Below, piece by piece: positions 25,770-38,195 of a stretch of 64,000 nt of DNA. The stretch comes from Chiua virens (Eukaryota > Basidiomycota > Agaricomycetes > Boletales > Boletaceae), in assembly GCA_019787685.1 (NCBI GenBank), contig JAHNUO010000035.1:62001-126000 (forward strand). Reading direction: 5' to 3'. Position numbers and translations under genes: made by a program. Each line of letters begins with the position of its first letter. Position 1 is the stretch's first letter. Below the pieces are notes generated by a model. The model had not been told where the DNA came from and searched no databases. It saw nothing but the letters and a program-made list of their open reading frames with translations.

Positions 25770-27021
25770 CTAGTAAGACTCATATCCTGGGGGTGGGCTG
25801 GGTGACTGTAGCACCAGATCCAAGCCCTGGTTGTGGTTGCGCAAAACCCGAAGCTGAGCTACCTCGTCCCAAAGCAGCTCAACCTGCCGCACAAGATCAG
25901 CATGATCCCTCGAGGAAGCGGAGGGAAAGTGAGTAGAAATTGAAGGATTCGCAGGTCGTGGTGTCGTGCTTCTCTCAGACTGTTAATGGGGCTGAACAAG
26001 GCAAGCAGCTGGGATACAAAGGCTATACCCCTACCTCGGTGAGTATGGGATACACTTGACGAACTTGAGTGGAACTGCCTTTCGAAGCTGTCGGGATAGG
26101 CAGCGTTACACCGGCTGGAAAAGGTGATGTTACCACAGCTCGCTCCGACTGACTCCCTCGGTGTTTTCTATGCCTCAAATAACATAATAGGGAGACAATC
26201 ACGATCACAAGGGCCGCAACCCCTCCTACTGCACCACCAATCACAGCGGGACCGGCATCAGTTCCTCTCAAGGCCGTTCCTTGGGATTTCGATGATGACG
26301 CTTGTGGACTTGATGACACCGTGATAGGCGTGGACTGTAGGGCAGAAGTAGGTGTCGATACGAGATCTGTATCTGTGCTAGTTGGACCATGAGAATGGCT
26401 TTTTGCACCACAAGAAGGACATACGTATAAACTAGGTAGTCAAACAACACCAACTCTAGGTTGTTTCCGTAGACAGGCTCAACCGTCACGGCGTGCGTGC
26501 CGAAAGGGACAGAGTCGTTGACATAAACCGCAACGTTGTATTGATAATCGGTGCTTGACGTTGGGGAGTGCTGATATGTGCCGACAGAGCTCCTGTCCAT
26601 AAAAAAATTCAGCTCTGTGGATTTAACAGTGGCATTTGGGATGGTGTTTGCCAGAATGCAGTATATGTAGAGAGAACTGCCTGTCGTGAGGTGTCTCAAA
26701 AAGAAAGGGTAGTGACCAAAAAGCGAGGAACCTGCCTGTAAAATTGAACTCGAATGATTTGTAGACTCCTCCTGGATAATAAGTGCTGTCGTGCCATGTG
26801 CCGTTGTACGCTTGTGACGCATCCAGCCTAGCAGTACAGGCCGAACAATTATTGCCTATATTCCATGATGATGTGGAAGGTAAAGGCAAGTATTGGATTA
26901 CCACGGCGCCGGTTGAAACCGCGTCATCGACGGTCACATTCTGAAGGGCCGCGAGCGTGAAGCTGAAGAACAGAAAGCAGTAGATGGTATGTGCTGGTCC
27001 AAAGAGTAGTTTGACCATCAT
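25770..27021 (-). CDS. Secreted-ectodomain single-pass membrane protein, array member C
   Basis: Same four-exon plan as member A. Exon 1 from ATG 27021 gives a signal peptide (YCFLFFSFTLA), LQNVTVDDAV, GNNCSAC and AYNGTWHDSTYYPG, ending FNFTG. Exon 2 gives SSLYIYCILANTIPNATV, TSSTDYQYNVAVYVND, HAVTVEPVYG and LFDYLVYT. Exon 3 gives a Ser/Thr stalk, the helix IGGAVGGVAALVIVIVSLLCYL and RHRKHR. The final exon (about 25990-25770) gives LVRQVELLWDEVAQLRVLR, a heptad-like coiled coil, and ends SPPPGYESY, which contains a PPxY motif of the kind bound by WW domains. Exon junctions match those of members A and D. Function is unknown; the topology suggests a plasma-membrane or wall-facing receptor or adaptor, which is inference. 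Confidence 0.75.
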
Positions 27022-27938
27022 GAAGGAGGGAAACTAAAAAAGTTGAGATCATATCAACTGCACAGCTTCATCTAGATGGCTTCCATTGACATCCCGAAGT
27101 AGAACAACCTGTGAACAAGAGGTGCTCTAAAACTTGACATTTGGATTGCGCAAGGATGGAGAGTCCTTGTCGTAGTTGCAGCATGGCCTCCCGCTGAGCA
27201 TAAGAAAAAAGAATATGATGTTATACTTTTTGTCAACAGATCTGGACCGTGGCGACTCGGAACTTTGTGAAGGCAGTGAAGACAGAATCGTCACAACTTC
27301 TTTGTGCGGCTGGGAATGACTTACCATAAATTACCATGTGATCGTATCTCATTAGACTTTAGTGTAGTCATCCGACAGATTAGGATACGTTTATTGCTGA
27401 CTACACATACATGATACAGACTTAGACACAGCCTGAGGTCATTGGGCCTTCAAGCCGCCGTTCAAGCACAATTGAGTTGTGTAATGGCTGTTTGTAAATT
27501 GTTTATAAGACTTCAAAGTATGGGTATTCAGGTTGCTCATATCCAGTTCCCTCGATACGTTTGTTACAGGCGATCCAGGCAACCATGCAATTTTCGCGAA
27601 TTTTTGACACCCCACATGTTCAACGTTCACTGGCAACTGCTCGAACGACGATCTCTGTAGTCCGGTCCTGTCCGGAAATAACCCTGGATTACAAGTGTTT
27701 GCTCCCTCGTATTCTCCGCTATGATTACTAGTAACAAGAATGCGATGAAATGAAATGTTGAAAGATACCATGTGTTCCCCAAAAGCAAGCTAGCATATTA
27801 TGTGTCTATTGTGTAATTAACGCTCTGTAAAACTTGAAGCATGTGCATGAGGATCTAAGGCTGGGTGGAGCTAAATATCCTAACTAGTGGTATGCGAGCC
27901 TAGAACATCTGAACATGTACAACAACTAAATCTCAGCT
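27022..27938. other. Intergenic inside the membrane-protein array
   Basis: Between members C and D (both minus strand). I find no family fragments here and no other supported feature. It should contain the promoter of C on its left and the 3' UTR of D on its right. Confidence 0.4.
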
Positions 27939-29247
27939 TTATTGATAATATTCTGGTGGAGCTTCCGAGTCCAACTCAGCGACACCTCCAGTTTGAAGCT
28001 CACGCAGACGCGCGACTTCGTCTCTTAGTAGCCCAACTTGTTCAAGAACATTGGCACCACCACCACCAGATGAGGTGCCACTAGCAGTTGAGGGTGCAAG
28101 GACAGTTGAAGGAGGGACTGATTGTTGAACGATTGGCGGTGACGTGCCACGGGTCGCTTTACTTTGTGATTCAGATGCAAGCTGTGATATAAGTAAATGG
28201 GTGGTATTTAAAAAATAACACAAAGGAATGGATTTCATACCGTTGTGAGCGGGGATCCCCACGGTATCTGGTGGACTGGTAATGAGGAGCTGCCAGAGGC
28301 CATCGGATCCGTCTGAGGCGATATAACAAATGGCTCCACCGTGGTTGCATTTGCTGAAACAGACCGACCAACTTTTCGTTTCTTGTGCGGACGATAACAT
28401 AATGCATATGCAGCCACCAATACAACGACAACACCTGCAACTACACCACCAACGATCGCTCCTGTGTTCGATCCTGAAGATGTGCCAGAACTTCCGGATG
28501 GGGTCTGCGTTGTCGCTGGAATTGTGGGAAGAATGGTGGCTACAGCTGAATCCGTGCTGGTCGTAGTCGTCCCTGCATCTTCACTTGAAAATATTTCCAT
28601 CAAGACTGCACAGCTCCGAAGAATCGAAGAGAAAGACATACGTATAAATCAAATAGTCAAATAACATCAACACGTCAGTCCCTGAATTAACAGGTTCTAT
28701 CGTCATCGTGTGCTGGCCATAGGTTAAAGAATCGTTGGCATAAACTGGTTGGTTATACTCGTACGCGGTGCTTGCTGTAGGGTTGTGTTGGAATGAGGCA
28801 CTGATATTGCCATCTAGATTAAAGGTCACATTTGTGAATGTCGCTGCAGAAGTCACATTGTTTGCGAGGATGAAGAAAATGTATAGTGCGCTTCCTGTAA
28901 TGATATCCTATGAGTACTAGTAGTCAAAACTCGGAATGAAAGAACAGGGACATACCTGTGAAAGTAAACTGTATGGTTTGAGTATAGTTGTTACTTGGAA
29001 AATATGTCGCATCATGCCAAGTACCATTATATGCCTGCGAGGGATCCGGCTGCACGTAGCAACTTGAACGATCGTTGCCTATATTCCATGTCGATGCTGC
29101 GGGCAGATACTGCGGTACCACGGCGCCAGTCAAAACAGCGTCGTCAACCGTGACATTCTGGAGAGCAGCAAGAATGAACCTAGGGAATAAACAACTGTAG
29201 ATCAGGATCAGTGCGAAATATTGTTTCATCATGATATCTTGATTCAT
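27939..29247 (-). CDS. Secreted-ectodomain single-pass membrane protein, array member D
   Basis: Start taken at ATG 29247 (MNQDIMMKQYF); 29232 is also possible. Exon 1 ends at 28956 after signal peptide, LQNVTVDDAV, PDPSQAYNGTWHDATYF and FTFTG. Exon 2 (to 28642) has SALYIFFILANNV, TASTAYEYNQPVYAND, HTMTIEPVNS and LMLFDYLIYT. Exon 3 best starts at EDAGTTTTSTD, continuing the Ser/Thr stalk, then the glycine-rich helix IVGGVVAGVVVVLVAAYALCY and HKKRK. The last exon has VLEQVGLLRDEVARLREL (coiled coil) and ends SEAPPEYYQ, again PPxY. Four exons, with junctions conserved in the array. Exon 3 acceptor is my choice because the nearest upstream AG leads to a stop. Function unknown. Confidence 0.75.
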
Positions 29248-29560
29248 GAGAAGGGGCCTGGGAGCAGGAGAAGTGGAAATCGCGCAAAGCACGGCCCGTG
29301 CTGTGCGACTCTGTCCACGACACACTGGTTGATGGAACTGAACTGAAGTAGGCTTAGTGAAGTTTCTTCGCAACGGCCGGTCGGCATTCATATTATCGCC
29401 GAAACAGCACGGAAATAGACGGCGCTCTATGAAGTCCACAGCCTGTATTGCAGAAAAAGGGTTCGGAAATATTTGATTTCGTCCTAGCACTTATCAAATT
29501 ATTCCCACCAGCACTACTAGCAGGCACTTCGAAAATCTTCAAGATGATGGATCATGAGTC

Positions 29561-31797
29561 TCATCTACTTGGCTTGCCGTCGGCGTGTGACATGTATTCT
29601 AATAGCTGGCTTTAGTACGTCGTGGCGTCTCTCATCCGCTGAAAATTGATTAGTAGAAGTCGCCATTGCCATTAGACACGCAAAGTGCTGCCAGTAAGTA
29701 ACTCGTATACTACACCCTCGTCACGAGAGTCACCAAATAACAATTTCTGGTCCATGATGCATGATACTACAGTCGTGATAGTCCGAGTAATTGCATCACT
29801 ACTAGGCGACGGCTTACATTTAGGAACTTGTAACTTGAATTCAACTCCGTTGGTCGGGTCTTTCTCATCTCGAGTCCAAACCGGTACTCGACCTGTCCAA
29901 GATGACGTGTTTTGGAATGACTCTGGCCAGTGAATATTAGGTATTTTCATTTTTTTCCCGTTTCTCGGGATCTGATTACACTTCACTGAGCGACGCATAT
30001 TGCCGGTGGATAATCACCAATACCACATGCAGTAGACCACCCTTGAAACACTCATCACACGACACTTTTCCGCCTCCCACATTACTGTTTGACAGCGAAA
30101 CAGGAGCGGAAAGAAGGTATGTAGCACAGCCCAATGTAATATATCTTGCTAGATGACTGTGAAACTATCCAGAACTCGACCATGTCCGCCATTCTTGGGG
30201 TGCTGGGCATAACATCAACTAAAAGGCCTGTTGACGTCCTGATCGTGGTCTCATATATTTTACCTCCAATACTTTGCTACCCTCTCATGGCGGTGTTGGC
30301 TATCACTCCTCGAACGCACGCTATCCGGGTCGCGATATGGCCCATCGTCACCCTTTTAGCATTGCGCGCAGTAGTTTCCGTGAACGTGTCAGTTGGAAAG
30401 TCAAGACCCGAAGTTTTCGACACTGCTCTGATGGTAAGGATCTCTCGAACCAACTTGTTCAGATGCCCTCATGAGAATACACTAACATTGGCCGCGGCCT
30501 CCCCCACCTAGAATCTCATGTTTATCATCGTTATTCGTACCTTTGAATGGACGCTGGCCAAGGAACCTCTGGTGCGACACCTTCGTCCTGCGAATCGTGC
30601 TCCATCGACCCTCACGGATACACTCGACCTCATCTCCAACCTTCGCGGTCATGGCTGGAACTGGTCCCGGGGGTTATACGTTCCGCGTGAAACGCGCCTG
30701 ACCCATCGTACCCTCTTCCTTGTCCACACATACCTCTCAGCAATCGCATACGCATCGCTCTTCGGCATCCTCCATCGAGCCATCCTGACATGTTGCCCCG
30801 TGGGCGCTATCGCAGCCATCCCCGACGGATCCACCCTATTCGATCCGACTCTCCCATTTCCAGCACGATATCTTCGATCGAGCATCCTCACCCTCTGTGC
30901 GGGGTTCATGAGCTACGCAATGTTACAGGCGGGCTACGATGCGTGCACCGTACTCGCCCTCGTCGTCTTGAGGCAGGACCCGGCACAGTGGCCGCCCGCA
31001 TTCGATGCCCCGTGGCGTGCGACGTCGTTGAGCGTGTTCTGGAGTCGTCGGTGGCACCAGTGGGGCCGTCAGATCTTCCTCGTCTTCGGTGGGTACCCGC
31101 TCGCTGCCGTCACGGTGTTTGGTCGCCCTGGGATGGTCATCGGTGCTTTCATGGCATCGGCAGCCTTGCACGACGTCATGATCCTTACCCTCGACAGCCG
31201 GATCGAGATGTGGTGGATGGTCGTTGGGTTCGGTATGATGGCCCTTGGGGTGCTTGCTGAGGACGCCTTTCGAAAAGTGACGGGTTGGAGGGTCGGTGGA
31301 GTGATAGGGTGGATCTGGACGATGACATGGCTTGCTCTGTGGGGGAGTCTGATCATGGAAGGGTTTTGGAGAACGGGTATATTTGGCTATGGGACCCTGA
31401 TTGACTGGGCGTTGCCAGTACGAGTATTGGTGGAACGCTTGGTGGTAGATTTTGATGGCTGGTTCCACGCCATTCAAAGAGAAGGGTAACTCGATCTAAG
31501 TTCTCCAGAAAAACCAGGTTATCCAAGACATATGCATTCGATCTGACAGGTACATAGTAGAGTCCAGATGCTATAAATTACAAAACGAAACTCGTACATA
31601 AACATCATAGATAGCATAGACCAACAAGAAGCGGATCGAATGACTGGAATTCACGTACCACCTTCACGTACACCACGAATGTTTTGAGGGACAAGCCGTC
31701 GCTTACGACATGGAATCCGTGTCGTATTCCTCCTCAAGCTCGTCCTCGAATCTGACCCCCTTTCGCTTGGTAAGATACCACCACGCAGACACCGGTC
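29561..31797. repeat. Right arm of the 2.2-kb inverted duplication
   Basis: Reverse complement of 18645-20868. It contains wax-synthase-like paralogue 3 and the last 30 or so codons of the neighbouring DUF4419 gene, which here is complete and continues beyond the arm. A block of about 50 bp at 29909-29961 is absent from the left arm. The spacer between arms is about 8.7 kb and holds one wax-synthase gene and the membrane-protein array. Confidence 0.93.
30182..31489 (+). CDS. Wax-synthase-like membrane acyltransferase (MBOAT_2), paralogue 3
   Basis: Near-identical to paralogue 1; about 18 of 323 exon-2 residues differ. Exon 1 is 30182-30433 (84 codons, MSAILGVLG start), intron 30434-30511, and exon 2 runs to 31489, joined TALM/NLMFIIVIRT. 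FWSRRWHQ, ASAALHD (candidate catalytic His) and GFGMMALGVLAEDAF are all intact, so both copies look functional. One change falls in an otherwise conserved motif: VVLRQDPAQWPP, where the other three paralogues have LGQDPA. Both copies share the ATG used here, whereas the upstream ATG of paralogue 1 is ATC in this copy. Converges on the DUF4419 gene with 213 bp between the stops. Confidence 0.92.
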
Positions 31798-33471
31798 TGA
31801 CCGTATCCCTCAACCCGTTCCGGAACAACTCTGTCTTCTCCGTCGAACAAATCTGCGCCCCCACCGATCCCGCGATCAACATCGACTCCATCACCACCCC
31901 ATTGTCCTCCAACGTCACGTCCAAACACACCACACTACTCGGAACGTCCTGGATCTCGATGGTTGGATACGGAAACCCGTCCAACGCCAAATACGGCGCA
32001 CGTTCCCGTACCGTATACACCGCCGCGAAATGCGTCGGGGTCAGGTGCAGCGGGTCCGCAGGCCGGAGCAGCTTTTTTGGTTCGTGTTCCCGGATGCGGT
32101 CCTCGATGAGGGTGTTGCCTTGCCATCGACCGCGTTCGTTGAAGACGCAAAACGCGGTGATCCATCCTGAGAGCCATTGTGGACCGCTCCCGCCCTCGCG
32201 ATGGGCGATCTTGTTCCAGAACGTGAGGTTGTCGGGGTCGCTGGGGTTGTCGTAGGCCGTCACGAAGCGGGCGAGAACGGGTCGGAGGAGGTGATACCAC
32301 GCGATCGTCCGAATGCCGTATTTTTTGAGATGTTCGAGACGGAAGAGAATGGTTTGCCAATCCTCTTTCGACCCCTCGAGCGTGACTTTGGGGATCCCGC
32401 ACCGCAGGGTGAACTTGTATGTAAAGTAGTCTTTCATCATGCCCATCATCACGATCGCGCACGTCGTCTTGTCCACCGGGGTTGTCGTCGTGAAATTAGG
32501 CATGATCCAGTCACGCAGGGAGGGGTCGACGATGTGCGATTCCATCAGTGCTGTCATGCGATGTACCATGGATGCTGTGTCCATGTGGAACCGATTTCCC
32601 CCCGACTCGACGGCCAGCTCGCGTTTGCCCTGGTGTGTGGCGAACACGGTGCGGAGCACCTCGGCGTGTCCATTGACGAAGAAACTAAATTGGGTGATGA
32701 TGGCGAGCCAGACGTCGTCCGGACGGACAATGAGTCCCCGATGGTTATTGTATGCCTCGAGGACGGTGTCTACGAACCCGTTTCGTCGAGGCGTAATGTC
32801 CCGCATCAGATCGCGGTCTGAAGGGAGGGAAGTCTGCAAGAGTTCGGCGCAGAGCTGGCTCTTTTTAGGAACGACGGCGCGGAGGAGGACGAGCGGGGGG
32901 TTCTCGCCAGACCGTACTTGCAGCCGATCGTCCTCCATGAACGATTCCGCAGGATGGGGTGAAGGGCAAAAGGATAACCCGTGTTTCCGTATCGACATTA
33001 GAGCTGATTCGGGCGATGCGGGTACCACCATGGATGATTCCACCTGCCGACGACGTAGATATAGATATGCCATGCAACATCGTGTGTGCGTCAGTATGTG
33101 TACTTGCCAACGCACAGGAGCCGAGAGAGACTTACCGACCATGTACTCGCCACTTCTAACCCTGCATCATCAACGACTCCATCGACTTGGTTTACAGGCA
33201 GGGGCTGAAAACCGGATTGAACTCCTCGGCGTGACTTTTGAAGTCTCGCACGCTGCGTGCGTGTGCCCCTTTCAAAGGAAGGTACGGAATGCGCACTGGC
33301 AAGCGAGGTCGCATCGCTTCCCGTTTCAGAACTCAACACACCCGAGACAGAATCCTCGGTGAACCGACTCCCAGAAGGATGTTGGTAGAAGAAATGTGCC
33401 CGTCTGGGTGGTGACTTGATGGACGAGGTTGATTCGGAGCGGTCTCGGGGGACGAACGTTCTGCGGAACAT
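31703..33471 (-). CDS. DUF4419 domain protein
   Basis: Member of the DUF4419 family, widespread in fungi and without assigned function. Two exons are supported: 33471-33136 (112 codons, basic, Ser-rich N-terminus) and 33043-31703 (446 codons), joined STWS/VESSMVV in phase 0 across an intron starting GTAAGT. Family features: NGFVDTVLEAYNNHRGLIVRPDDVWLAI, FVNGHAEVLR, MPNFTTTTPVDKTTCAIVMMG, YFTYKFTLRCGIPKVTLEG, W..I..RLE, FWNKIAHREGGSGP..LSGWITAFCVF, and a C-terminal WWYLTKRKG. The last 30 or so codons are duplicated in the left inverted-repeat arm. A further upstream exon before 33471 cannot be excluded. Confidence 0.88.
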
Positions 33472-33862
33472 GTTCGTTCGGAGCTGAGGAAGTTAACAGT
33501 GGCGGTAGGACGGCGGTTGGGTTTGAGTCTGCTGTGGACGTCGAAGCAGCACCGGGCACTTACCGCACCGAAAGCCACGAGGTATGATACAGCGAGTACT
33601 AGCCGCGAGAAATATCAGCGGCGTAAACTTGACCCATAAGCATGACGAGCCCTAATAGCATTGCAATGAGCGACGTTCGGTTACCTGACTGAGACTTGTA
33701 CAATGTCATATGAAGACCATATCAAGTATCTATATCAGTAGCGATCGTACCATCAGTGGAGTTGCACTGGATCAAGATGATAACATCCCGTCAGAAAGAA
33801 AATACAACATCAGTGTACAGAGTCTAAGTATACAGAATGAACGGAATCAAGCAGTCTAATAA

Positions 33863-35328
33863 TTCACAACAAAGATCTTGTGCCACTCCCAATCGACCCA
33901 AGTAATTCGTGCATCGTATCTCCAAGTGCGTCTGGTTTCAGTTGTGGAATCTATCTCGAAAGTCACACAAAAATCATACAAATATCATCGCGACATGACT
34001 CACGAGATGGCCGGATCCCATGATTGTCCGTTGCGTCGCGATGCGGTGTTCTGCCGCATCCAAAATATCCATCTTCGCGTTTTTTGATCTGAATGCGCAG
34101 CGTGAATTACATGCCAATTGGCGCACGATGAAAGCCAATCCACGTACATGAACTCCTCATACTCGGCCCAAACGACGTGTACTCCCCGCTTACCCGGCCC
34201 ATTAAATGCCTTGCACATCGAAGCGAACTGTGAAGGCTCGACCGTATGTTCCGAACAGGCGTACAAGAACGATTCTTCCTCCTTGCGCAATCTCGGGGTG
34301 ATATGCGTTCCTTTGCCCTCTACCGTCACCTCCTCAAGCCCATGTTCCTAGTGAAGGACAGAGTCAGCGAAGCGGTTTGTTCCTCTGGACATTGATCCTA
34401 CCACAAATATGTCGAACACTCTCGGGTCCCACCTTGCCCAGATACTCCTTCCGCTCTTGGTGACCCATTTTTTAAACTCTGTCCGAGATGACCAAGTATC
34501 GCGTTTGACGCGGGCGCCACGGACGTTAGCAGCACCGTGTAACGAGCGAGGGTCGTCAGGGGACATGCCAGGGAACATGAGCGTCGGCTCGGAAAGGATC
34601 AACGCATTCGGATACACGTGAGCGAACTTGGTCAGCGTTTGCACCCTGTCCTCGGTGGTGGTGACTCAGCGTTCCAAGGAGACGATCAGGAAAGCAAAAC
34701 GAGCGACATACCACACCGCGCAACCGCCCGAGTGACCGAATCCGATCATATCATGGCCTCGGAAACGTGGGAGCGTCAGAAACGCATTGAGATAAACCGC
34801 AAAATCCATAACGGCTGGTGGGGAGACGGATCAGTATAGGATGTCAGGGCCACGATAATTTCCGATAGGAAACTCACTGCAGACTCCACCTGACCCTTTC
34901 CGTGCACCTTCTTGTTTGTGATCGTCGAGAAGGCGGCGATTGAGAAGGGCCGCCTCGCCGTGGTTAGGGAGGTCCATCGTCCAAATTTCCCTCAAGTCAT
35001 ACGTGGCCGAATCCTGGTGACTGAGCAACCGAATAATGGCCGGATGGTATAATTCCTTATCTGTTGAGGGATAAATTGGACATAGACCTTGTCGAAGAAA
35101 GATTAAACTCACGGCCTGTAAGTCCATGATTGAGAATCAAGGTTATTCCGCGTTGTGAGACGGGGTAGCGCAGGGCAGGGCACTTGAAGGAGACAGGAAC
35201 ACCTCCGATCGTAGCGGGTAAGAGAAATTCATGTCGCTCTGGTAAAATGGGTCTGGGAAGAAGACCGCTTGGTTTGCTGGTAGTAGTGGCTGTGACTGTA
35301 GATAAGGTATGAGGTACATCTTGCTAAT
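33863..35328 (-). CDS. Alpha/beta-hydrolase-fold protein
   Basis: Hydrolase of the lipase/esterase-like alpha/beta fold, resembling fungal peroxisomal-type hydrolases. The chain reads: VPVSFKCPALRY and LILNHGLTGH (strand and oxyanion region); REIWTMDLPNHGEA; VMDFAVYLNAFLTLP; nucleophile elbow IGFGHSGGCAVW (Ser in GHSGG); LILSEPTLMFPG; a lid-like region KRDTWSSRTEFKKWV; RGVHVVWAEYEEFI; EHRIATQRTIMGSGHL with the likely catalytic His. The last exon ends GTRSLL at 33863. Five or more introns with regular GT-AG sites. The 5' exon is not resolved: an in-frame stop precedes DVPHTLST near 35320, so the start lies upstream of an intron, perhaps near 35360-35520. Substrate unknown. Confidence 0.8.
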
Positions 35329-35792
35329 GAAATCAAATGGTTCATACCTCTGGACATCGTATCAAATGACAGAGCAGATGCAAGAGGGGGGAAGAGCGCC
35401 AACGTTGACGCTTTCTGCGACTCTTGAGAGCGACGGCGCAACCCAGTGGACGACCATCACGGGGAGGCAAATCACCGAGCTGATCGTGGGCACAGGAAAT
35501 CCCCGATATGACGGCAACGAGCAACGGTCGTGAATACCACGAGGTCGCGTAGCGTCATATTTACGTCCACAATCCCACCAAAAAAGTCTCTATGAGGCCA
35601 GGTACTTGATCAAACGCGTCTACATATATCCCCATTCTGCTATCCTACATAGCAAGATATGGTAAATCTCTCCCCTTGTGCAATAGCGCATCCGAGACGG
35701 CACTTGGGGAGAGACACTCGGTAGCGGCTGCCTTGCTGTCACCCTAGGCTACCGAATACTCGCCATGACGACCCAGTGATATACTTACTGCA

Positions 35793-36274
35793 TTATTGCT
35801 TGGCATTGTTGGGGGGGAGTTGATCTGGGAACACGTCGAGTCGGGTCGGTGGTACACCCCACTCTGGGACGTCCCTCGGTCGCGCGATTCGTTTTGGTTC
35901 CCATTCCTGCTCAGCCATCGCACTCAATTTCTACATGACATGAGACGAATCTCTCGACGCAGCAGAGGTCCAACACACGCACAAAATACTCTTCTCGAAT
36001 GTCAAACTTTTTCTTTGACTTGTCGAGTCTGAGCGCCTCTCCTTGGGACAGCTGTGCGGGGTGTTACCGCTATGGTTGTAAGCGGAGTATCATATGAACT
36101 TGCCAGTCTGATTTTCTTGTCCTGCAAGTCATAGCGCGTTTGGGTGAAGGATTGCAGTCCAAACGACGCGCCGACCATGATGAGTATGAACGGCAGCCCA
36201 AACAACGCAGGATAGCGCTTCAGTTTTCTGTTCAATGGCGAAGGATTCAACGGGTTGGATTGAAAGGTCGGCAT
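35793..36274 (-). CDS. COX16: Cytochrome c oxidase assembly protein COX16
   Basis: Small inner-membrane protein of mitochondria needed for complex IV assembly. ATG at 36274. Exon 1 encodes a short basic N-terminus, the membrane helix FGLPFILIMVGASFGLQSF, and the family signature TQTRYDLQDKKIRL. Exon 2 (from 36051) gives LSQGEALRLDKSKKKFDIREEYF. Exon 3 gives EWEPKRIARPRDVPEWGVPP and ends NNAKQ at 35793. Intron 1 (36052-36103, 52 nt) starts GCAAGT and ends CACAG, so it is a GC-AG intron; it is the only splice I find that restores the conserved segment. Intron 2 is GT-AG. Divergently transcribed from adenylosuccinate synthetase. The protein was not an obvious single open frame and could easily be missed by automatic calling. 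Confidence 0.88.
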
Positions 36275-38040
<1,766 letters not shown>

Positions 38041-38195
38041 TTTAAATAATTAAGTATTCCCACGGTATCCGAGAAATGGATGGAATGTTCACACCTTGGT
38101 CACTCTCTGTCACGACCTCCGTCACTCCCTCGCCGCCGTAACGACCCCGTCACACCACCCGACTTCTGAACAAAGAATTTGAAGCCGGCAAGGAT

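Noticed and set aside
27439..27771. Minus-strand open frame between array members C and D
   Set aside because: Searched by eye for family blocks of the array (TVDDAV, NGTWHD, DYLIYT) and none were found.
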